64,000 nucleotides of DNA from Clusia tigrina (lineage: Eukaryota > Arthropoda > Insecta > Diptera > Clusiidae). The notes under the pieces are model-generated. The model did not search any database and was not told where the DNA came from. It saw only the letters and a program-made list of their open reading frames with translations. This document shows, piece by piece, positions 20,965 to 33,089 of this stretch. The number at the start of each line of letters is the position of its first letter. Positions within the stretch are counted from its first letter, which is position 1. Both the position numbers and the translations under genes were made by a program. The stretch spans positions 215,874,194-215,938,193 of the forward strand of contig OV050031.1 of assembly GCA_920105625.2 (NCBI GenBank). Direction: 5' to 3'.

Positions 20965-22975
20965 GGTGGTTGCTCACACTATTCTGGATTCTGCTACTGC
21001 TGGCATTGTTAATGCGTGTTGCTCCTGCAAAAAACCGAACAGATGAATTATTTCAACAGCGGTTTAATTTCAGTTCAATTTTTCCGTTTATAGACAGATT
21101 TTGCTCTCTGCCGGACACCACACAACAAAGCCCAGGAGAATTTTCAAGGGCTGCGGTGAGCTGTGCTGTCATTTAGGTATGGCGCTCATACAAAGGTGGT
21201 GCTGGCAAACGTAAATAATGTGTGACAGCTAATTAGATTAAGTTAATTTTGCGTTTATTACCAATAATCAAATACGAAGACTGCTCGACTGCTGGGTACA
21301 TGGGTGCAAGGCTGAACATGAAGGTTGTCAGCAAAGGCGAAGGCAACATAGCTCATTTTTGTTTCCTTGCTTCTTTGATAATTCGTTGCCAGAAGGTAGA
21401 GAAAAAGTTGCTTGTAACTTTATTATCTCAGTTGGATATACAAAAACTTTTTCCTGCCCTGCAAAGGGAAATATAATTTATTAATCAGAGAATTGAGGGT
21501 GCATTATGAGAGTGTATATTTGTGTGTGTGTATTGTGTGTATTTGACTGCATATATATGTGTAAGTGTGTTCTGCAGATATAAACCAGACGGTTCATAAT
21601 TCTTTTGAATTTACTCTGCGGAAATTTTGACACATATGCATTGTTTTCCACCTCAACTTGGCTGTCATAATCGCTTCCAAATGTGCTCCAAAGTGTGTTA
21701 AGCAGGAGGAGTAACACCATCACCACTGCTACCACCATTTGCCACTAACGCAATAAAGCCACGCACTACTTTGAGTAAGCTAAATGGAAGTACCCAACGC
21801 AATGCGTCAGTTCTTCCAGCACAGCCATAAGATTTTCTTATGTTTCCTCTTTGTTGTTGCAGCAGAGAAGTGCTTCAAACACACAAAAAACCGCTCATAA
21901 AACACATTTTAAAGAGGACCTCACCCATCAAAAGAAGTTTCTGGCCGCATGCTAGAATGGCTCACAAGCTGAGCACAAATGATGTTCCAAATTACACAGA
22001 CGCAAATACCTCAAGCGTGTTTCCAACAAACATACTCACAGCTTGCCACACACACTAAAAGAAAGAAATTGTGGCATGCAGCAAAAAAAATTCAAAATAA
22101 AAAATTAAAATATGCCACAAAAATGTAAGAAAGACGACGACGCGGCGTTGGCGACGCCGCATATGTGAAAAGCATAAAAGCGCCACAAATCTGCAAAAAG
22201 AAAGATTTTTATGTGTGCTTTGCTTGAAAAGGTACGCATTGAGGCATTTAGGCTAAGAGACTGACTGACTCACTGACTGACTGCATTCGAAACGGCTGCA
22301 GGAAACCGAAAAAAGCAAAAACGAAACAATGAGCAATGGGCACACAGCACGATTGAAGTGCGTATTGTGTAAAAATAGGCACTGCCCGACTTGGAACGAG
22401 CATTGACAGCAGCGTTCTGTGCAGTTGCCAAGTTGCCATTAAAACAGTTCTCCTCCAGCTGAAGTGATTCTATTGATATTTTCTGTAACAGAAAATATGT
22501 CAACACACTTCGGAAAATTTGTACCAACATAAGTAAAATTTGTTTAAAGCAGGATTCTTGTGGGGAAGGGTGCCTTAATGGCTCAATAGTTTTTTGTGTA
22601 TTTTTAAACGAAACATCGTTTTAGCGTCAGTCGACAATGCGTGAATTTGAAGAGCAACTTAATGAGAGGGGAGATTTGCTATTGTTAAAACACAACTTCA
22701 GTTTGAGATGATTGATTGCCACATGCCACTTTTGAGAGCCGGTGAGGAACAACGAGGCACATCAAAAGAAAAGCCAATGTCACCTCTGTTCACCCTTTTT
22801 TGTTATTAAGAGCAATAAAATATGTTTACTCTGAGATCAAGCAAAAGGTGGCAAGAATAGTCGCCTGAATACCACTTGAAGGGAGAAGTTGTTTATCAGA
22901 TGCAGCGGCATAAGCAGTCCACTTGAATTGCTTCTACAGAATCCTTGCAAACTCTTTCAAAACCTTTTCAGTTTG
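20965..22975. other. Unique sequence, no gene seen
   Basis: Small GT-rich (21515-21545) and GACT-repeat (22258-22282) patches are present. No exon, transposon or array was recognised. Confidence 0.45.
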
Positions 22976-22989
22976 GTGCCAATTTATTC

Positions 22990-23142
22990 TAAAATATAAT
23001 TTATACAATAAGTATATAAAAAATATATATAAAAAATATATGTAAAATAATATATATAAAAAATATATACATATATAAAAAAAATATATATATATAGTGA
23101 TATATATAAAATAATATATATAAAATAATATATATAAAATTA
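22990..23142. repeat. AT-rich imperfect microsatellite
   Basis: Alternating TATATA and AAAATATATA blocks make up this stretch just upstream of the RTE-like relic. Confidence 0.8.
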
Positions 23143-23224
23143 TACGGACACTCAGTGCACACTGAGATTATGAAAGGAACATTTCCCTAAATTAATAGGA
23201 GGCGACGATGCCAACAATACCGCC

Positions 23225-24825
23225 TCTGTAGAATTCAATCTGATAGAAGCAATTTACGATGACGGATTGGTTCTTCCACCACCTAACCACGATTAGTTCC
23301 AAGTCCGAGAATAGCAATTCAGCGACTAAAGAACAACAAAGCAGCTGGTGCCGTTGGACTGCCTGCTGAATAGTTCAAGGGCGGCGGTGATGAGCTGAGA
23401 GGGTGCATGCATCAGCTCATCAGTAAAATATGACTATAGGAAAGCATGCCCGACGATTGAAATCTCAGTGTCCTGTGTGTCCTGTATTAAAGAAAGGTGA
23501 CCCTATGATATGAGCCAATTACCGGGGAATCATCAATCTTATTGCCATCTCTTATGAGGTTCTGTTTAGAGCTGAGGTCGCCATAGTGGTCTATATAGAC
23601 CCCCAGGGGTATATTTAGCAAAACCGGGAGAAGATACAAAGTTTGCTTTAATTAACAGAAAATTACTTTTATGGGGTCGATGGAGATTTCGAAAAATTAT
23701 ATAGAGGTCGATGATCAAAAAAGTTTGGCGACCAATGGTCTAGAGTATTGTGCGATAGACTAAAGCCATACGCTAACACACTGATTGGACCTTAGCAGTG
23801 CGGTTTCAGACCTTCCTTTTAGACCCGATCTTTACGCTGCGCCAAATCCTGGAGAAAACCCACGAGAAACAGATCGGCACTCATCATCTCTTTGTCGACT
23901 AAAAAGCTGCTTTCGATAGCCCGATAAGGGATTCCCTATATGCCACCATATCTGAGTTCGGTATTTCTACAAGGCTAATAGGGCTCTGTAGAAAGACTTT
24001 GAACAAAACGTCCAGCTCTGTCAAATTAGAAAGTGACCTCTCCGAACCATTGAATACTTCAGACAAGGCGATCCACTGTCGTGCCATCTCTTCAATTTCA
24101 CCATGGAAGGGGTACTGCGGAAAGCCGTTGTACATCGGAATGGCACTATTTTCTACAAAAGTGTCCAGCTCCTTACATATGCTGATGACATCGCCATCAT
24201 AGGACGTTGCAAGCGAGATTTTACTGCTGCATTTGCCGTCATTGAAAAAGAATCAGCGAAAGTGGGTATGACAGTGAACGAGGCCAAGACAGAGAATATG
24301 TTGGCCACCAGCAGGGATAGTCGGCATTTAGGATGCCATATTGCTGTCCTTTTGAAGCTGTCAAGGAATTTATATACCTTAGGGCTGCCATTAACATGGA
24401 AAAAAACGTTAGCCTGGAGATTAAACGAAGAATCACACTTGCTATAGGTGTTACCAAAGTATATCCATAAAGTATATCCACATCCATTACTAGATATTCT
24501 ATGGGCGCATAAGCAAATGTGTAGTAGAGCCCTCTCTCGACCCACAAAACTGGCACTCTACAAGACGCTCATCCTACCCGTGCTGCTTTATGGCGGAGCA
24601 GCATGTGTCGTGTCGCAGACTGATGCAGTCGCGCTTGGGGTGTTCGAGAGGAAAACTCTTCGCAAAATCTTCGGTCCTGTACGTGTCGGCGACGACTACC
24701 GTATTCGGCTGAACCATGAACTGTACGAGCTCTATGCTGATATTGACATAGTCAGACGCATCGCTATACATCGTCTGCGCTGATTTGGATGTCGTGCGTA
24801 TGGACGAAGATAAACCTAACTAACC
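23225..24825 (+). mobile_element. RTE-type non-LTR reverse transcriptase relic, nearly full RT domain
   Basis: The plus strand reads, across several frames, as an insect RTE-like endonuclease/reverse transcriptase. In order: RIAIQRLKNNKAAGAVGLPA (fingers block, about 23310), VLKKGDPM...ANYRG (23485-23530), CGFRPS, LRQILEKTHEKQIG and a VD-x-KAAFDS block (23800-23920). These are followed by a decayed RQGDPL region (24060-24100), MEGVLRKAVVHRNGTIFY, then TYADDIAIIGRCKRD with the catalytic YADD at 24178-24189. The C-terminal tail contains TKLALYKTLILPVLLYG and a LRKIFGPV block (24540-24700), ending in IHRLR near 24780. Stops and frameshifts are spread throughout. A hAT MITE sits at 23572-23737. 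A second, shorter copy lies on the minus strand at 62.7-63.4 kb. Confidence 0.85.
23572..23737. mobile_element. 166-bp hAT-type MITE nested in the RTE relic
   Basis: The element starts CTGAGGTCGCCATAG and ends TTTGGCGACCAATG. The termini are inverted repeats sharing GGTCGCCA, a form common among hAT ends. GTTTAGAG (23564-23571) and GTCTAGAG (23738-23745) flank it as an 8-bp target duplication with one mismatch. Removing the element and one duplicate restores an uninterrupted reading through the RT stretch YEVLSRVLCDRLKP, which matches the expected RT sequence at that point. It has no coding capacity. Confidence 0.85.
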
Positions 24826-25520
24826 TCTGACTGATTATCGTGACCCAATAAAAATATATTCACCTCTCACCCAGCAACATAAATGACTCCAGTCTTGTCT
24901 TTTTCTGCATAGTAAATGGCAAAATTTTAACAGTTCCCTTCTTATGTCTCACTGCTTCAATAAAGTCCCCATAACTGATTTGTCAGACCAGGGATATATA
25001 CCGCGGAAACAATCAAATTGGTGTCTATTCATACTATCACAAAGTGTTCAATGGAAGCTTGTGGTTACTCCGATCTTACCCTGCCCTACATTGGCCCACG
25101 AATCCCACTTTTATTCAGATTAGCTATGTCTTCTACACTCAAGAGATATCGTCTGCTCTCGCCTTGATGAAGCTTCGGTAATATCTGTCCTCATTTTTAT
25201 AATATCTTTCCATTTTGTGTCTCTTCCTTGTCATCGTCTCGAGAACTAATTCAAGAGTGTGCATATTTCACCATCCCATTGTCACATACAAATGACTGCG
25301 ACATTTGCTTTTCACGTGTCACTTTATATCAGTACTACATGAAGGCTGAACAGATCTAAGAAAAATCATTGAAATATCAATAATATCTATAAGCGAAATA
25401 TATACTTTTTCATTCGTGAAGAAGTTGGTCATTCCCTCTGTAAGTGAAAAGAGCTACTCTCATATCTTCAGTGTTCAATTATAGATGGAGAAGAATAGAT
25501 CTGTAATGCCTAGAATAAGA
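24826..25520. other. Unique sequence, no feature seen
   Basis: No coding or repeat signal was recognised. Confidence 0.4.
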
Positions 25521-25524
25521 AACT

Positions 25525-25640
25525 AATCTTTATATATAAAGACACAATTTGTCAGTAGAAGAGGACAATAATTTTTATATATAAAGACAGAATTTGCCAA
25601 TAGAAGAGGCAACTAATTTTTATATATATAACTACAGAGT
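25525..25640. repeat. 45-bp tandem repeat, about 2.5 copies
   Basis: TATATATAAAGACA begins at 25531 and 25576, followed by AATTTG and AGTAGAAGAGG-like sequence in both. A partial third copy ends near 25635. Confidence 0.75.
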
Positions 25641-25915
25641 TAGTACCTGCTCGAGAAAGTGACGAAACCTCAATGCACCTGATCACAGACTGCGGACCAT
25701 TGGCACACAATAGACTCAGGTGTGTTGGAGAATATATCTTAGATATGAGCAAGATCCATCATCTTGATTTCTCCAAATTATATGAATTCCTGTCGAAAAT
25801 GTACCTGACAGAAGATTTATAGATGAGACTATCCTCACTAGGGGCATCACAATAGATCTTTCAGGTCGCAGTGTATAACACCCTTAAATATATCTATCTA
25901 TCTAGTACCTGCACC
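25640..25915 (+). mobile_element. Non-LTR retrotransposon 3' end, element H
   Basis: The plus strand encodes ETSMHLITDC, then LAHNRLRCVGEYIL and LDFSKLYEFLSKM before a stop. This is the C-terminal zinc-motif region of an RNase H-encoding non-LTR element with the leading cysteines lost. The short 3' untranslated region contains CACAATAGATC and GGTCGCAGTGTATAA and is followed by a TATC simple tail. The same 3' motif recurs alone at about 27848 and 60000. It is 5'-truncated and the remaining part is only about 270 bp. Confidence 0.7.
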
Positions 25916-26835
25916 AAGTGTCATCAGTCACTTATATACTCGTTTCAATTAAGCAGCTCAACACTCTGAAAGGGATGTTCAACACTCTGAAATCGGAACG
26001 ATGTATAAAATGTCTCTGAAGACACCCTACTCTATTTATGAACAACCGCCTCCCACACCATCTGGGCACATTTTCCCCAGAAACAACTGCGGTCGGTGAT
26101 TAATGATCTGACAGAAATATGTTCACTTGTTCAATCCATTGCAGTAGCCTGGTGACTTCATGCTTGCCCCGTTCTGTGGAAACTTCTTTCTTTTTTCCCT
26201 GTGTTTAACAATTTTTTTAATAGCACTTCATTCAGCAAAACACAATTTTTATTTATAAAATATCAAAATTTTCACACATGGAGGCGAGTACCCTTGAAAA
26301 TCGGATCAAACGATAAAAATAGAAGATAATAAATTTCGAAATACGAAAGCAAAGAGAGAGAGGAAGTGCGTGGAGCTGAAAATTGTGCGCTGAAACCACA
26401 AATAACTCAAGAAAGCGATCATAATTCATAAAAATTACCCTTTACAACGTGTTTTCCATGAGTAAATTTTTTAATGATGCCTAAAATAAACTGAAATGCT
26501 CGACTATAGCCAACGATAAAGATGAGCCCAAGTGTGTGCGTGAGTGTGTGCGTGAGTATGTGGTTATGTGCGTGCTTCTGTGCGTTCTTATGTACGGGAG
26601 TGTGTGTGTTTATATTACCGGCAAGTGTAGACAGACTTACGCGTACACATTTTGCCATGAGCCTTGGAACTACCCACACCCAACTGCACTGACACACACA
26701 CACAGACGACTGCTGCCACCACCAACGCCACCGTCCTTCCGTCCGTCCGTCATCGCTCGCGATCACATCAACAACGCAATCTTAATGAAGGCATTAATTT
26801 AGTCGGAATGCAAAATTCCCTTGGAAGCGTCATCG
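25916..26835. other. Unique sequence with TG, CA and CGTC simple repeats
   Basis: GTGTG-rich (26528-26610), ACACACAC (26690-26702) and TCCGTCCGTCCGTC (26735-26750) patches are visible. No exon was recognised. Confidence 0.5.
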
Positions 26836-27109
26836 AAGCATTCAGCTGTGTTCGCTCACTCTCGATCTGAGGTACAACCTGAAGACTAGTTGGCGCGGAG
26901 TTTCGAGGTGCATTCGCTCCTCAACTGGCTGCGTAGCGATTTGCTTGAGTGATTCGAATGGGAACAAGTGATGAGACTCCGTCGACGAATGTTGTCGTGA
27001 ATTAAAAGTGAACTGAAAATTATACGGCAACAGAATGGACCTCAAGTGGGCGATTTACCTACCCAAATGTACGAGCACGCATGTAGAGCGCACTCAGGGG
27101 AGAGCTTAA
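26836..27109 (+). other. Candidate 5' untranslated leader or first exon, unproven
   Basis: The stretch has the look of a fly mRNA leader: an initiator-like CATTCAGCTG at the start, GC-balanced sequence with CG dinucleotides, and an A-rich segment (AAAAGTGAACTGAAAATTAT) before an ATG at 27035 in the context CAGAATGG. That ATG opens 24 codons (MDLKWAIYLPKCTSTHVERT...) to a TAA. A GTACGA donor at 27069 could join it to an exon beyond. At least one upstream short frame (ATGGGAACAAGTG) precedes it. No TATA box and no downstream coding exon was found. Confidence 0.2.
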
Positions 27110-27715
27110 ACAAATTAATTAGTGTATATTTTTAAATTTTCTAAATAGAAAAAAATTAAATGCACAAAAAACTGAAATGAGAACAATTTTAAAGAAGTAA
27201 TTCGTGTGAGGAAACGGTAGCCAGCAGTGCGACATTTGGCTACAGTGCCACCGGGAAGACTGACGTGTACGCCAACAAATGGGCACAATTTGTCAATGTA
27301 CGCTTTAATGGTGCACATTTGCTTAAGTAATCTCGTGTTGAGGGAAATTTGATCAAAACGAGCGAACAAAAAATCACAAGCAAACTGCACAATTTTTCTA
27401 AATAAACAGCGCCCGAGGGTGTGATTATTCAAATAATTTCATTAGGAATTTTGTTTGGCCCCAGTCAATAGGAAGGCAGCAGCATGTACTTCAGGGTTTG
27501 CTTACACTCAGCTCAATTGCTAGTTGAGTTAACATTTTAATTTGGATTGCTGTTAATAATCGGTTGCATCATATCAGCCATTCAGTCGCTCATTCATCAA
27601 TCATTGCTGTCGGTTGCTGGCAACAGCTTCCAGAGATTGTTTACTTGAGCCATCGCAAGCCAGAGCATGTAATCACAAGTGCTCTGATAGGTACATATTC
27701 ATCCGTGTGGGTGTG
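27110..27715. other. Unique sequence, no feature seen
   Basis: No coding or repeat signal was recognised. Confidence 0.4.
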
Positions 27716-27775
27716 CAGGGCCGGTATTAGTAAGAGAGGGGCCTGAATACAAGAGTTATAAACGGGCCCTTCACA
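27716..27775 (+). mobile_element. Possible left end of a hAT element
   Basis: CAGGGCCGGTATTAG at 27716, followed by GGGGCCTGAATA and GGGCCC, resembles the terminal sequence of some hAT families. No matching right end was found, so this would be a truncated terminus. Confidence 0.3.
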
Positions 27776-27841
27776 GTTTCTTAGATGAATATAGTGTTTT
27801 TATGCATAATTATTCGTTGCTAGTACTCATTCCTTAACCCC

Positions 27842-27890
27842 TTGCAGTGCGCACAATAGATCAAGTTGGTCGCAGTGCATAAAGGCCTTA
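27842..27890 (+). mobile_element. Isolated 3' untranslated fragment of element H
   Basis: CACAATAGATC and GGTCGCAGTGCATAA occur in the same order and spacing as at the 3' end of element H, without any coding part. Confidence 0.5.
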
Positions 27891-28024
27891 GCCCAACCCG
27901 TACAACCATTACAACCCCTTGCAGTCATAATTAACTATGATGTACGGTATGGATAGATACATAGATCTGATGGCAGTAGTCTAGTTCACCTATAAATGAA
28001 TATTGCTTAGATTAGCATACAATA

Positions 28025-28190
28025 GAAGTGGGCTAGGCCGAAGAACCGCCGAAGAAGGAAGTCTCCAAACTCTCAGCCATTGATGTCTATTCTATCACAA
28101 GCCTGGAAATGTTTGGGATAAGGATGAAATAGAGGATTTTGGTAAGGAAGTGATACCTATTCAAACTTCTTTGACTATTCAGTGTCCCGT
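28025..28190. repeat. Dispersed repeat R, copy 2
   Basis: GAAGTGGGCTAGGCCGAAG, AACCGCCGAAGAAGGAAG and CAGCCATTGATG match copy 3 at 36832. Looser similarity, including TTCAAACTTCTTTGACT against TTCAAACTTTATTGACT, extends to about 165 bp. Confidence 0.7.
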
Positions 28191-28454
28191 AACGCATATA
28201 AGTTCAAGTAAATTGCACCTTTGCGAGGCAATTAAATCTTGACTTATATGCTTGGACAATTTTTGAAGTGGTTAATGCGTTTTCTGGGGCCCTCACTGCT
28301 GACTGACTATCACTTCATTGTCTAAGCAGTTTATTGCACCATTTCCTCTCACTTACCCATTCCGTTACTATCAGTATAGCAAACACTTCCGATTGGAATG
28401 CCGTTGCCCTACTTCCTATACCCGAGAAGCATCTGAGATTGCCATTCACACACC

Positions 28455-28745
28455 TCCCAGCCCTAGTTCCTTTTTCAATTTTATAAGTACCCTAAGGATT
28501 AGCCAAACATTCCCACACTTTATATAGAACATCCTTGCAAACCACTCAATATTTTTGATCCGGAATATCGACAATTCTGACGCAACCCAGCCCCAGTCAG
28601 TTCCTTTTTAAATTTAAAAAGTATCCTTACCATGCTAAGGATTAGCCAAACATACCAACACTTTACATAGAATATCCTTGCAAACCACTCAATATTTTTT
28701 ATATGGAATATCGACAATTCTATTAAGCAAAATTGATTTCCATTC
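28455..28745. repeat. 143-bp tandem duplication
   Basis: AAGGATTAGCCAAACAT occurs at 28494 and 28637, each followed by near-identical sequence through CCTTGCAAACCACTCAATAT and GGAATATCGACAATTCT. Confidence 0.85.
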
Positions 28746-29190
28746 CCAGTTGCTGCCTTGCAGTACCATGAGTATTTGAAAGCAAGCATTCAATTACTGA
28801 AGCTTCGAAATTTGTCTACTGAAATTAAGTAATAATTTGCTTATAATTGGCAACTTTAATTACTAACATTCTATACTTTAGTAGCTTTTCTGTAAATAAG
28901 TAATACATAATTCAAAATTCAGATGCTGCTGAGAACTCTCGGCCCCTTTGAGTGCAAAAAGGATGCTTACTGCAATCACTCTAACAACCAGACTCATCAT
29001 TTATTTTGTCTTCTCGTCGAACCTGGCTGCAGTGCAACTGCTGCGCCCCTGCAACCACCCGTATAGAGCTCTAATGATGCAAGTGGATGCTTGTGAATGT
29101 GTGCGCACCACATCGAGCCCTACTATCAAATAATGATGCCAATAATAGCCATTATCATTAAAATGCAAATCAATATGCAATTGCAGCCAA
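28746..29190. other. Unique sequence, no feature seen
   Basis: No coding or repeat signal was recognised. Confidence 0.4.
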
Positions 29191-29197
29191 GCCATGG

Positions 29198-29366
29198 ATT
29201 TGTTGATGCCTCTGCTACTGCCTCTGCTGCTGTGGCTGCTGCTGTGGCTGCTGCCTCTGCTACTGCTGCCTCTACTACTGCCTCTGCTGCTGCCTCTGCT
29301 GTTGCCTCTACTGCTGCCTCTGCTGCTGTGGCTGCCTCTGCTACTACCGCTGCTACTGCTGGCTAA
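29198..29366. repeat. CTG/CCT trinucleotide minisatellite
   Basis: Irregular GCTGCCTCTGCTACTGCT-type triplets. The Ala/Ser/Thr frame on one strand and the Ser/Arg/Gly frame on the other are composition artefacts. Confidence 0.85.
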
Positions 29367-32300
29367 ATGAATGCCTGGAAAATAGATGTAATTACCTAAA
29401 TTTCTACATATGCACAAATTAATGTAACAATTGTGCACAAGCTGCTTGCAACACAGGCTGCGGTGTCGATGGCGGCTGTAAAATATTACCACAATGCGCT
29501 CAGCCACCCTCGGCGAACCCCTCTCGTTTAGCCCTGCACAAGTGAAGCGCACTAATCCCAGCATCAGTTTACGCCGCCGTCCATTGCCGAGGAGCAGTGC
29601 ATTTGCAGCTGGCTGGCCCAGTGCATTGACATGTTATCAATTACTCACTGGCATGGCACCACCTCTGCTCGGCTGACTGGCACATTTTTGGGCATTAGAC
29701 TGCATACACGGCATATGAGCATAGCACTGCATTGCATTGCATTTGGCATTTGGCATTTGTGGTGGTGTCGCTACAAATTGATGAAACAATTTACGCATTG
29801 ACATTTGGGATTAATATGCGTGCGTAGCAATGAACGACATGAGAGTCGAACGGTGTGCCAGCCAGCGTATCCGGTGTTGGGGGGAAGGGGGTCCCACCCT
29901 CACCGCTCGCCGCGTGCATCTGTTACATTTGATTTGATTTTTCGTGTCGGCTCACCACCTCATCACATTTGACACTCAATTCGGCACTGTATTTTGCCAC
30001 TTTATGGTCGCCACAATATTCAAATGCAGCCACGACGACGCGGACGCGTACATAATTCCCCTGATAATGCATTGGCGAGTGGCGCTCAATTATTTGGGCA
30101 TATTTTTAGGCGTCGCAACAACTGTTTCAATTAGTTTGAATGTTCACTTTTGCATGAAATTTCATTTCGAGTCAGTCGTAGTGGAATTTTCACTCAGTTT
30201 CAAATGGCCAGATTTTCAAGTGGGGTGTGGCAGTGTGCTAGATTCTCATTACATTACAATTCGCATGAATGTATTCAGTACTTTGCAAGCTCTATTGTGC
30301 GACCACTTGTATTTTAATTGCTACAGAAAATTGCACGCACATGTATTTAGCTTGCCCCGCCCTTCTTGCAACAAATGAGTAATCAATTTAATCATCTGAC
30401 TGTGTGTCTCTCCCTCGGAGACGGCAGTGAGCTCAGACCGCATACTGTCAGCAATTATTTGTAGCATCCTTGGGGACTGACGGGCTGCAATAATGCAGCT
30501 TGCAAATTTCTTTAATTGGATTCTTTTCTTAGAACGTTTTTATGCTCGTATTTAATTTGCACCCCTTTGCCAGCACAGCTGCTCTCATATAAACGCACGT
30601 GGGGCGCCGCTATTGTAGTTTTCCTTCTGCAGTTTGGCATTTTGTCATTTACTGTTGTGCGTGGTCACGTATCCTTTAACAATGAATGCCAATTTTTTCA
30701 CTTTATCAGTAGCGCACATTCATATGTCAAAATATCTCGTTACAGCTGCCGGTCTGACCAACGCACAGCACGCAGCTCAACAGATTGGTGGCTTCCTTCA
30801 GAGCCTGCTCTGGTGTGGTTGTGTACCTTTAAGTCCTTCCGTCCGTGCTGTCTTTGCTCAAGTAATTATTCATTGTCATTTTAATTACCAGACACAGCCT
30901 CTAAATACATTCAAATCCGCTCAAACAATGACGGCGCTGCGCTGCGCTGCTACCACAGTCACGTCTGTTTTGACAAGTTTTGACATTTCCTTAACTTCAT
31001 TATTTGCGCTTCAGCTCCTCTCCTCTCGGTAGTCAGTTTTTATGCATTTCACTACTTTGCCAAAGGTTTCTGCTGCTGCTTTATTCATATTTTTTGCTGT
31101 TTTTGTTTTGGTGCAATTCCTTTCAATGCTGCATGGCTGGCAGCAGGCAAAAGGGGTGCTGCTCGTTCTTCGTGGTGGCCTGGCAGACGACACATGGCAG
31201 GCACCTCATCAATATGTGAACAATAAACATTTTGTCAGCCTTATTTTTGTACATATTTGCGCCCGTTCGTTCGTACTCGTACCTGCAAACAAACTCCTCA
31301 TTGGAGCGAACGGTTTGACAGATCAGCACACGTCGCTCCGAAATGCAGCAGGCACAATACCCGAACGAGTGTGTGCCGCTTGCATTTTGGCATGCAGACG
31401 AATTGAATAGATGTGTATGTAGATGTTGGGGGGGATGGTATGACAATGCGGGGTACTACTCGTAAGTAACAAATTGCCTGAGGCTGGCGATGCGCCTGTG
31501 AAAAAGTGCAGTTGCTGGGTTTTTACCATGTTCGGGTGCGATGTGTTTTGGTTGTTGTTCGTGTTGTTGCTGCCGCTTGGCAAATATTGCACTTGTTCAT
31601 TCTCCTCTTGCTACCCCAGTCGTGCCACCAGCCTTGCCAGCCAACCAGTCAGAGATCCAGCCGGGCTGCTTGCTTGCCTGCCTGTCACTGCTGCATCACT
31701 ACCGCTGTCTGACAAGTAAGCAAACAATTGCAGTTGTTTCATTCAACATGCCTGCCATGCAGCTGCAGCACCCAGCGCAGGCCAGGGAGCTACTAGTTGC
31801 CTATTTGGTGCAATTGTTGACAATTTGTTTGGCCCATCCGAAGGGTATGTAAATAAAACGTATTTGCCCACACGGAAGCAGTTTCCATTCTTACCATTTT
31901 TGTGCCCCAGTGCCTGCTGGCTCTGCCTTTCCTGTCTACCTACCTCTCACATGGAATTGTAACAAGGTAAGAGAAAATCTGCCTAAAAGTGTTTGCACGT
32001 ACTTCAAGTGCTAATTGAAAAAGTTCACAGAGCTATACGCAGTAGCCAGGAGAGCCGAGCACATATTGCATGCAGGGATGACTGATAGAATGCAATCTGT
32101 TTCCTACAACGTACGAATTTAAGTTAGGAATTTAACACAGACATCCTTTTTATACACATCAGAGAGCAAATGATGAAGTAAGCCATGAAATTTATGATTT
32201 ATCCCTTCACTATCGTTTCATTTAGACTGTAGATGAGACAATTCCCTCAGTGCTCTGTCACATTTATGTATATTCACTAATTTTCGAGCCATCCTTCCAA

Positions 32301-32930
32301 CAACCCCTTTTTGTCTATCACCATACCATTTTAATAATTTATGTGACACGACAAATTTGCGTGATTTGTGGGCTTTTTACCGTGCCATTTTGTTCACACT
32401 CTTTTCGTTTGTGTTTTGTGTGTGAATCCTTACCAACCTACCTTTGCCTTTCTGTCTTCCTGATGCACCTTTTGTTCTTTAAATACTTTGCAGTCGTGGT
32501 CTTTGATTTCTGAGCACAGTGTTTCCGTAATTTTTTTTCTTGCTCTTAGGTGTCTTTTCAGTCCATGGTCACAGTGATATTGCTCTGTCTACGAGTATCC
32601 TTGGAATTTTGTTCATAACTCAGAAGTAAAATTGTAATTGGATGGTTTGCTTCTTTGGTTCTCTCTATGAACTCTGTTTACTTTTTGTTCTTTTTTTTTG
32701 GTTGCTTCCATTTCTTTTTGTTTTGATTGGAAGTAGTTATTATCTTTTTACAAGTAGTTATTTTCTTACTATAAGCAGTTAATTGCAGTTAATTATCAAG
32801 GTCGAAAGTTCCTCTTCATATCAGAAACACAAACAGCTTAAGTCGAGTATTCAGTTTGTGGCTTTGAAGCAGTTTTCTCTGGAATTGGAGGCCTAAAAAT
32901 TCAATGCAACTTGTATATATTGAATTAAGT
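29367..32930. other. Long unique stretch, no gene seen
   Basis: No transposon, array or exon-like frame was recognised in about 3.5 kb. A GTG-started frame of 144 codons (29944-30378) lacks any known domain. A GCATTGCATT / TTTGGCATTTGGCA micro-repeat lies at 29727-29760. Long unannotated unique DNA like this is where regulatory elements could hide, but nothing visible supports one. Confidence 0.45.
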
Positions 32931-32933
32931 ATT

Positions 32934-33003
32934 TTGACATGAGTATATTGATGTGAGTAAACTGACGTGAGTATACTGACGTGAGCCTATTGATGTGTGC
33001 ATA
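32934..33003. repeat. 14-bp tandem repeat, five copies
   Basis: TTGACATGAGTATA-like units (TTGATGTGAGTAAA, CTGACGTGAGTATA, CTGACGTGAGCCTA and so on) repeat without gaps. Confidence 0.8.
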
Positions 33004-33089
33004 TGAAGCAAGCAGAGCACATGAGCAATTAATTTCCTGCTGTTACTGGAACAATTGAATGCTTGATCAATGCTTGAAAATGCTTCAAT

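Noticed and set aside
29001..29564. 187-codon Ser/Arg/Gly-rich minus-strand frame
   Set aside because: It is antisense to a CTG-type triplet minisatellite, and the flanking residues show no domain.
29944..30378. 144-codon plus-strand frame
   Set aside because: It starts at GTG, has no recognisable domain, and its composition matches the surrounding DNA.
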